Positions 58,539 through 64,000 of a DNA stretch of 64,000 bases are shown here, piece by piece. The translations under genes were made by a program, and so were the position numbers. The DNA is from Micromonospora sp. MA102 (GTDB taxonomy: Bacteria > Actinomycetota > Actinomycetes > Mycobacteriales > Micromonosporaceae): the NCBI RefSeq assembly GCF_025460765.1, contig NZ_JAMWEG010000018.1, positions 1 to 64,000 on the forward strand, given 5' to 3'. Below the pieces are notes generated by a model that made no database searches, had not been told where the DNA came from, and was given only the letters and a program-made list of their open reading frames with translations. Positions within the stretch are counted from its first letter, which is position 1, and each line of letters opens with the position of its first letter.

Positions 58539-61500
58539 TCAGGGCAGTTCGTCGGCGCCGGCGTCCGGCCGCGTGGTGCTGCGCGGCTGGCCGTCGATGT
58601 CGACCCTCGGCGCGGTGAGGGTGAGGGGGCCGTAGGTGCGGGAGACCACGCCGAGGCCGTTGGCCGGCGAGCCGGCCCCGGCCAGGTGCCAGTCGCCCAT
58701 CTGTGTGAGCGGGACCTGCTGGAGCACGATCACCGCCTGGCGGAACGACGGGAAGGTGCGCGAGGTCAGGACCTGCACCGACACCGGGAATGGGCTGCGG
58801 AAGGCCGGGTCGAGGCCCACCCGGTTGGTGCCGCTCGGCGTGGTGCCGGTGGTGTCCTGGAGCACCGAGTTGGTCGGGGTCAGCGGGCCCACGCCGTCGG
58901 CGGAGCCCATGTCCCAGTGCCGCACCGGTTCCCCGGCGGGTGCGTCGGCGGCCCCGATGCCGGTGACCCGGACGCCGTTCCACTCCCCGGCCCGGTTGTC
59001 CCAGAAGACGTTGTTGAACAGCTTCGGCTTGCTGAAGGTGGGCGAGCCGGCCGGAAGCGTGGCCTGGAGCTGGTCGCTGTTGGCGGTGGTGGAGAGGCCG
59101 GCGGGAGCCGCCCGGCCGTTGCTGGTGGCGGCGGTCGCAGTGGTGATGTTGCCGGCGACCGTGTTGTTGACCATCCGGACGTCCGCGGCGTCGTCGAGCG
59201 CCACACCCGCGCCCTCGTGCGTGGAGATGTTGTCCACCACCATGTTGTTCGTCACCGAGATCGGCGCCCGGCCCGCCTGGAGCAGCCGGATGCCGCCGCC
59301 GTCGTCGTTGGCGAGGTTCGCCTCCACCACGTTGGCGTCGATCGTCACGGCACCGGAGCCGGGCGACAGCTTCGCCGGGTCCGACGGCAGTTCCCCGGCC
59401 ACCATGATGCCGCCGGCCTCGTCGTAGGACTGGTTGAGCCAGATCCGGTTGGCGGCGATCCGGCCGTTGTAGGACTGGCCGTAGTGGCTGACACCACCGC
59501 CGTACTCGGCCGAGAAGTTGCCGCAGATGGCGTTGTGGTCCACCGAGTACACGTTGCTGCCGGCGAAGATGCCGATCCCGCCGGCCAGGTTGGTGCCGCC
59601 GTTGTCGCGGATCTGGTTGCGGGAGATGCTCACGTGGTCGTTGCCGGTGTTCAGGTACGGGGTGCCGACCCGGATCGCGCCGCCGTAGGAGCCGCTGTTG
59701 CCGACGATGACATTGTCGGTGATCCGGGTGTAGTCCGCGCCGGCGTGCAGGTAGACGCCGCCCCCCTGGGTGACCACCGCGCCGGGCGCCCCGTACGGCG
59801 TCGTCACGCCACCGGTGACGTCGTTGACGTTGCCGGCGAAGTCCGACTGGTTGCCGCCGGTGATCCGGAAGCCGTCGATCGTGACGGGGTTGTCGGCGCC
59901 GAACTGACCGGACCGGGCCAGCACGGTCACCACCGCGCCGTCGGGCACCGACGCCGGGCCGAGGTGCGGCAGGGAGCCGACCAGGTTCAGCCAGGCCGTG
60001 CCGGTCGGGTTGTCGATGCCGAACGCCCGGCCGTCGAGGGTCGACCCGGCGACCGTGGTGTTGTCGGCGTACCGGCCGCCCGGGCCGACGCCCTGGAGGC
60101 GGACCGACGAGTGCACGACCACGTTCTCGTAGTAGGCGCCGGCGGGGTTGTCCGGCCCGGGGGTGTTCGGCCAGACCGCGACCACCGCGATGCCACGGGC
60201 GGCGGCCGCCGCCTCCAGCGCCGACTGCACCGTGCCGTAGGTGGTCTCCCCGGTACGCACCGCCCACGCGGGCGGCTTGACCTGGAACAGCCGCGGGTTG
60301 GCCGCGCCGCCGAGGCCGGCGCCGGTGGTGGCGCCGAGGAGCTGGAAGGTGAGGCCATTGGTGGTCGTCCGTCCGTTGGCGGCGGTCACCCGAAGCTCGG
60401 CCGGACCGACCGAGCCGCCGGTCACGGTGACCTCGATCTTCCGGTCGGACCAGGAGGTGACGGTCACCGTGGGGTCGGTGCCGGCGGAGTCGAGGACGAC
60501 CGCGCTGCCCGGGCCGCGGGCGCCGAACCCGGTGCCGGTGATGGTCACCCGGCGGTCGGTGTCGGTGCGGCGCAGGAACGGCCGGGAGACCGCGAAGAGC
60601 TGGGGGACGTCCCCGGCCGGGTCGCACTGCACCGCACCCAGCTGACCGGAGCCGGGTGAGATGCCGACGGCCGCGACCGCGGTGGGCGCGGTGTCGGTGA
60701 CCGTGTAGAGGCCGGGCCATGCCTGGAAGTTGGTGGCGATGGTCCGGTAGCGCGGGTTGTAGTTGCCGTTGAGGTGGCCCGGCTGGCCGGGGTCGTTGCC
60801 GACGAAGCGGTACATGTTCGGGCACGGGCCGGCCGGCAGGGGGCAGTTGTAGGTGCTGGTGGACGGCTCGATGGCCTCGTACATGCCGTTGAAGTCGGTG
60901 TCCACGGTGTCCACCAGGCGGCCGGCCCAGTCGTACAGGCCGACGGGGAGGTTCGGGATGCCCTCGGCCTCGCCGTAGTTGGCGCTGCGCCGGTCGTGGG
61001 TCAGCCCCAGGTCGTTGATCACCAGGCCCCAGAAGTGGGTGGGCAGCGGCACCGGGGTGAACAGGTTGAAGTTGGGGGCGGTGGCCTGCCCGCCGCGGAC
61101 CTCGACGAGCTTGGTGTCGCAGAGCGGGCGCCGCTGGCCCTCGAACGGGCTGCCGCCGCCGTCGACGAAACCGGGGTCGGTGACGTGCACGGTGTGCAGT
61201 GCCCCGGCGCAGGCCGAGGTGATGCCGTTGCCCTGCGACGGCGGCTCGCCCGGGTCGGGCTGCGGGTCGGGCGGTGCCGGCTGCTCGGCGGCCTGGTCGG
61301 CCGCGGGCGGGAAGTTCTCCTGGGGCAGGAAGCCGTCGCCGTCGAAGACGTTGACGTCCTCCTCGCGGGTGGGCTGGTACATCGGGCCGCCGCCGACCGG
61401 GTTGTCCGGGCTCTCCACGCTGACCAGGTAGTCGTCCGGTGTCAGCGGCTGGGTCTGCCCGTCGGGCAGCGGCGCGTACAGCGGCAGGTCGTGGTCCGCT

Positions 61501-63665
61501 CCCGGGTTGGCCGGGTCGCCCGGCGGGATCAGGTTGAGCGTGGAGTCGGCGAAGGCGTAGTTGCCGTTGACGGTCTGCCCGAAGTTGGTCGGGTCGTTGT
61601 CGGTCGGCGCCGCCTGGAAGCCCATCATCGGGGCCTCGACGCACATCTGGTCCGCCTCCCGGCCGAAGTCCGGCAGGGCGAGCTGGTCGGTGAGCGGGCG
61701 CCCGTCGAACATCCGGGCGGTGCAGCCCCGGCCCGGCTGCCAGGTCTCCGAGGTGTACGCGTCGTTGAGTTCCGGGCCCTTCCTCAGCGACCCGTCCGCC
61801 TCGCGTACCGGGTTGCCGTCGGCGTCCCGGACCACCGCGAACAGGCGGACTTTGATGCCGGGGATGCCCGGCTGGTACGGCTCGGTGGCCGCGTTCGCCG
61901 GGTCCAGCTCGTTGCGGGTGGTGTCGTAGGTGACGGTGCCCGCGATGCCACCGTTCTCCGCGCCCTGGTAGGGCTGTACGCCCCAGTCCACCCGGCCGGA
62001 GAGCCCGATGATGGGCAGCACGTCCACGTCGACGGCCGCGCCGAGCAGGGTGGTGGGTTCGGGTTCGTTCGGCGCCTGGTAGGTGATGCCGGTCGTCTTG
62101 TAGCGGGTGTTGAACGCCTCCAGCACCAGCCACTTGGTCAGCGGGTACGCCTCCTTGATGGCGTAGTGGCCGGCGCTGTCGGTGACCACGCTGTTGGTGG
62201 CCTGGTCCATCAGGGAGTTGTCACGCTCCTTGAGCACCACGGGGAAGCGCGGCACGCCGCTCTCCCCCGGGTCCCGCCGGCCGTTGCCGTTGGTGTCGAC
62301 GAAGACCGTGCCGGTGATCTCGGTGAACCAGCCGACCAGCGGCTTCGCGCCGATGTCGACGGTCTTCCCGCCGCTGACTGTGACGTTGAACGAGTCCAGC
62401 AGCATCTCCTGCGGGCCGTCCCAGAGGGTCAGCTGGTAGTCGCCGTCGGGGACGTGCGGGATCCGGAACGAGCCGTCGGCGGCGCCCCGGTCCAGGTAGA
62501 TCATCCGGTCGCCGTCGCCCAGGTCGGACAGGGCCACCCAGGGCCGGGCGATCGGGCCGGCGATCTTCGCCCCGGCCACCCCGTCGGCCGGCAGCGTGAC
62601 GCCGCCCTGACCGCCCACGTAGGTGTACGCCTGCACGACCGTCCCGGTGACCGCACCGGCGGCGGTGCCGGTGAGCGGCTTCGGAGCGACGAACCCGAAG
62701 TCGACGTACGGCACCGGCTCACCGCCCAGGCTCTGCTCGGTGTCGTAGCCGGTGTCGGCCTCCTGCACCCAGACGTCCCAGTCGTGGCCACCCTCCAGGG
62801 TGGTCGTCTGCACCCAGGTCTGTCCGCCGGGCGCGACCACCGAGGCCGCGTACCGGTCGGGGCCGAGGTTGGGGATGACGATGTCGCCCGCCGCGTCGCT
62901 GCGGCAGCCGGTGGACTCCCGGGCGATGACCGGCCGGCCGTCGGCGAAGAGGACCTGACCGGCGGGGTGGGTGGCGTCCGGCGCGGCGTGCCGGTACTCG
63001 GTGCAGAGCGGGTTGCCGTAGTAGTCGACCGTCACCTCACCCATCACGTCGGCAAGGTGGGCGGTGAAGCCGGCGAGCCCGCGTTCGGCGCCCACCTCGT
63101 AGGTGCCGTCGACCGGGACGCTGTCCTCGAAGATCCGCAGCCGGACCGTGCCGAGCGGCAGCGGGTACGGCTGCATGGCGACGGTCACCGCACCGGTCCG
63201 CCCCGCGGTGACCGTGAAGTGCTCACCGTCGATCTTGTAGCCGTCGGCGGTCACCGAGATCAGGTAGCGGCCGGCGGGCAGGCCGTCCAGCGCCGTACCC
63301 GCGGAGAGGGTGTCCTGGTCGCCCTGGGCGACCACCGGCACCGCGCCCGGGGTGTTGCGGATGGACGGCCAGCGGCAGTGGTCGGCGAAGTCGGGCCCGC
63401 TGGCCACCCCGGCCCGGGCGGGCAGGCAGTGCTCGAGCGCGTCGTGCGGGTCGCCGGTGTCGTCCGCGGTGATCATCCAGCGGTAGTCGGTCACCGGGCC
63501 GCCCTGCTGGATCTCTGGCTCGACGGTACGGGCGCTGACCACCGCCAGGGTGACCGCGCCCGTGGCCGGCTCGGCGGCGGCCGGGCCCGGTGGCACCACG
63601 AACCCGACGAGCAGCAGGCAACTGGCGGACACGAACCAGCGCGGCCAGACGGAACGACGCGGCAT
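58539..63665 (-). CDS. Giant secreted multidomain protein with beta-helix and SdrD-type modules
   Basis: A 1708-residue exported protein. A Sec signal peptide (FVSASCLLLVGFVVPPGPAAA) is followed by beta-sandwich modules (residues about 35-440), including a carboxypeptidase-regulatory-like domain and GTVFVDTNGNGRRDPGESGVPRFPVVLKERDN near 455, the SdrD B-like pattern. An IPT/TIG domain (RRVTITGTGFGARGPGSAVVLDS) lies around 1025-1110. Residues about 1180-1590 form a right-handed beta-helix (VVHSSVRLQGVGPG, VISISRNQIRDNGGTNLAGG-like NosD repeats). The SD GAGGGGGTGAGG precedes ATG 63665. First gene of the copper operon. Probably an extracellular scaffold or oxidised partner. Confidence 0.82.
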   Translation of the reverse strand: MPRRSVWPRWFVSASCLLLVGFVVPPGPAAAEPATGAVTLAVVSARTVEPEIQQGGPVTDYRWMITADDTGDPHDALEHCLPARAGVASGPDFADHCRWPSIRNTPGAVPVVAQGDQDTLSAGTALDGLPAGRYLISVTADGYKIDGEHFTVTAGRTGAVTVAMQPYPLPLGTVRLRIFEDSVPVDGTYEVGAERGLAGFTAHLADVMGEVTVDYYGNPLCTEYRHAAPDATHPAGQVLFADGRPVIARESTGCRSDAAGDIVIPNLGPDRYAASVVAPGGQTWVQTTTLEGGHDWDVWVQEADTGYDTEQSLGGEPVPYVDFGFVAPKPLTGTAAGAVTGTVVQAYTYVGGQGGVTLPADGVAGAKIAGPIARPWVALSDLGDGDRMIYLDRGAADGSFRIPHVPDGDYQLTLWDGPQEMLLDSFNVTVSGGKTVDIGAKPLVGWFTEITGTVFVDTNGNGRRDPGESGVPRFPVVLKERDNSLMDQATNSVVTDSAGHYAIKEAYPLTKWLVLEAFNTRYKTTGITYQAPNEPEPTTLLGAAVDVDVLPIIGLSGRVDWGVQPYQGAENGGIAGTVTYDTTRNELDPANAATEPYQPGIPGIKVRLFAVVRDADGNPVREADGSLRKGPELNDAYTSETWQPGRGCTARMFDGRPLTDQLALPDFGREADQMCVEAPMMGFQAAPTDNDPTNFGQTVNGNYAFADSTLNLIPPGDPANPGADHDLPLYAPLPDGQTQPLTPDDYLVSVESPDNPVGGGPMYQPTREEDVNVFDGDGFLPQENFPPAADQAAEQPAPPDPQPDPGEPPSQGNGITSACAGALHTVHVTDPGFVDGGGSPFEGQRRPLCDTKLVEVRGGQATAPNFNLFTPVPLPTHFWGLVINDLGLTHDRRSANYGEAEGIPNLPVGLYDWAGRLVDTVDTDFNGMYEAIEPSTSTYNCPLPAGPCPNMYRFVGNDPGQPGHLNGNYNPRYRTIATNFQAWPGLYTVTDTAPTAVAAVGISPGSGQLGAVQCDPAGDVPQLFAVSRPFLRRTDTDRRVTITGTGFGARGPGSAVVLDSAGTDPTVTVTSWSDRKIEVTVTGGSVGPAELRVTAANGRTTTNGLTFQLLGATTGAGLGGAANPRLFQVKPPAWAVRTGETTYGTVQSALEAAAAARGIAVVAVWPNTPGPDNPAGAYYENVVVHSSVRLQGVGPGGRYADNTTVAGSTLDGRAFGIDNPTGTAWLNLVGSLPHLGPASVPDGAVVTVLARSGQFGADNPVTIDGFRITGGNQSDFAGNVNDVTGGVTTPYGAPGAVVTQGGGVYLHAGADYTRITDNVIVGNSGSYGGAIRVGTPYLNTGNDHVSISRNQIRDNGGTNLAGGIGIFAGSNVYSVDHNAICGNFSAEYGGGVSHYGQSYNGRIAANRIWLNQSYDEAGGIMVAGELPSDPAKLSPGSGAVTIDANVVEANLANDDGGGIRLLQAGRAPISVTNNMVVDNISTHEGAGVALDDAADVRMVNNTVAGNITTATAATSNGRAAPAGLSTTANSDQLQATLPAGSPTFSKPKLFNNVFWDNRAGEWNGVRVTGIGAADAPAGEPVRHWDMGSADGVGPLTPTNSVLQDTTGTTPSGTNRVGLDPAFRSPFPVSVQVLTSRTFPSFRQAVIVLQQVPLTQMGDWHLAGAGSPANGLGVVSRTYGPLTLTAPRVDIDGQPRSTTRPDAGADELP

Positions 63666-63769
63666 GCCCTCACCCCCTCGGTCAGCGGAGAACGGCCGCG
63701 TGCGGTACGCAGCCGGGCTGGTGCCGAGCATGGGCGGCGCCGGGGCGCCGATGACCGTTTATGACGACG

Positions 63770-63791
63770 CCGTCATCCGTCCGTCATCCGG
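63770..63791. promoter_or_regulatory. 11-bp direct repeat in divergent region
   Basis: CCGTCATCCGT and CCGTCATCCGG (63770-63780, 63781-63791) are exact 11-bp-period repeats, as expected for an OmpR-type dimer site. The region lies between the giant copper-operon gene and a divergent response regulator. Confidence 0.45.
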
Positions 63792-63909
63792 CCGGCGACG
63801 CCGCGTGTCGGAACGGCGACAGCAATGCACCCCGTTCGGCTGTGGCGTGAATCAGGAGGAAGGGGCTTCATAAAGGCACCAGAAAGTCGCCGAGGTCTGT
63901 GGGGGCACG

Positions 63910-64000
63910 GTGGGACGAGTACTGGTGATCGAGGACGATGAACGGATCGGCCGGCTGGTCACCCGCGCGCTGGAGGGCGGTGGCCTGCTGACCGAACGCG
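63910..64000 (+). CDS. OmpR-type response regulator, partial at window end
   Basis: Only the first 30 codons are present: VGRVLVIEDDERIGRLVTRA and LEGGGLLTER. The EDDE acidic pocket and the VLVIEDD strand are the receiver-domain start; the phosphoacceptor Asp lies beyond the window. GTG 63910 is used. The output domain is not visible, so OmpR type is inferred from the sequence of this start and the 11-bp direct repeat upstream. Confidence 0.8.
   Translation, partial: MGRVLVIEDDERIGRLVTRALEGGGLLTER

Noticed and set aside
58539..63665. CRISPR-like or tandem repeat region in the giant beta-helix gene
   Set aside because: The recurring similarity is amino-acid level (beta-helix rungs) and the nucleotide units vary in length and sequence.

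Overview
The window is very GC-rich, with frequent GTG starts, dense gene packing and several leaderless genes. Several family types are typical of actinomycetes: a leaderless TIR/NACHT/WD40 protein, an ECF41-type sigma factor, DUF664/DinB and DUF5937 proteins, and giant secreted RTX-like proteins. Together these point to a filamentous actinobacterium, most likely Micromonosporaceae (Micromonospora-like). This is inference from composition and gene content, with no marker gene to confirm it. I see no rRNA, CRISPR array, transposase, integrase or phage structural gene.

Layout. 1-1.4 kb: a GNAT acetyltransferase and a PhzF-family isomerase. 1.5-17.2 kb (minus strand): a 3224-residue secreted protein with a long RTX-type C-terminal half, preceded by a 1931-residue single-protein STAND sensor (TIR, a phosphoesterase-like domain that has lost its metal ligands, a domain I cannot assign firmly, NACHT, pentapeptide repeats, 15 WD40 repeats). 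17.3-26.3 kb: an assortment of small units, including a permease, an APH-type kinase, an HxlR regulator divergent from an NTF2-like protein, an ECF41 sigma factor divergent from its epimerase-like partner across a symmetrical promoter pair, an M23 peptidase, two coupled small proteins, CutA, and a frameshifted XRE/TPR regulator. 26.4-31 kb: a three-gene operon (membrane protein, cupin-like protein, inositol-phosphatase family protein), a methyltransferase and a Tat-exported beta-propeller protein. 31-37.8 kb: an HD protein, an ArsR-type regulator divergent from an MFS exporter, a secreted AMIN-like protein, a two-component system and its GerMN/Gmad2 lipoprotein.

37.8-41 kb: a minus-strand tRNA array (Trp, Pro, Glu, Gly, then the RNA ligase gene rtcB, then Arg, Gln, and after a plus-strand three-gene insert, Arg and Cys). 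Upstream of its first tRNA (Trp) lie a 40-codon Trp-rich ORF and an intrinsic terminator. This is the most unusual region of the window. 41-50.4 kb: DUF6058, a TetM/OtrA-type ribosomal protection GTPase with a small ORF overlapping its start, a DUF6193-like protein, an esterase, a DinB protein, an M36-like metalloprotease, a VanX-like dipeptidase lipoprotein, a LacI regulator and a D,D-carboxypeptidase.

50.4-63.7 kb: a tight six-gene minus-strand operon encoding a 1708-residue secreted multidomain/beta-helix protein, three successive multicopper-oxidase-type proteins, a small membrane-anchored protein and a CopC-CopD fusion. I read it as an extracytoplasmic copper-enzyme assembly in which CopCD supplies copper and the copper-ligand motifs are spread across the three oxidase paralogues. 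A divergent OmpR-type response regulator starts at the window end, with an 11-bp direct repeat between it and the operon.
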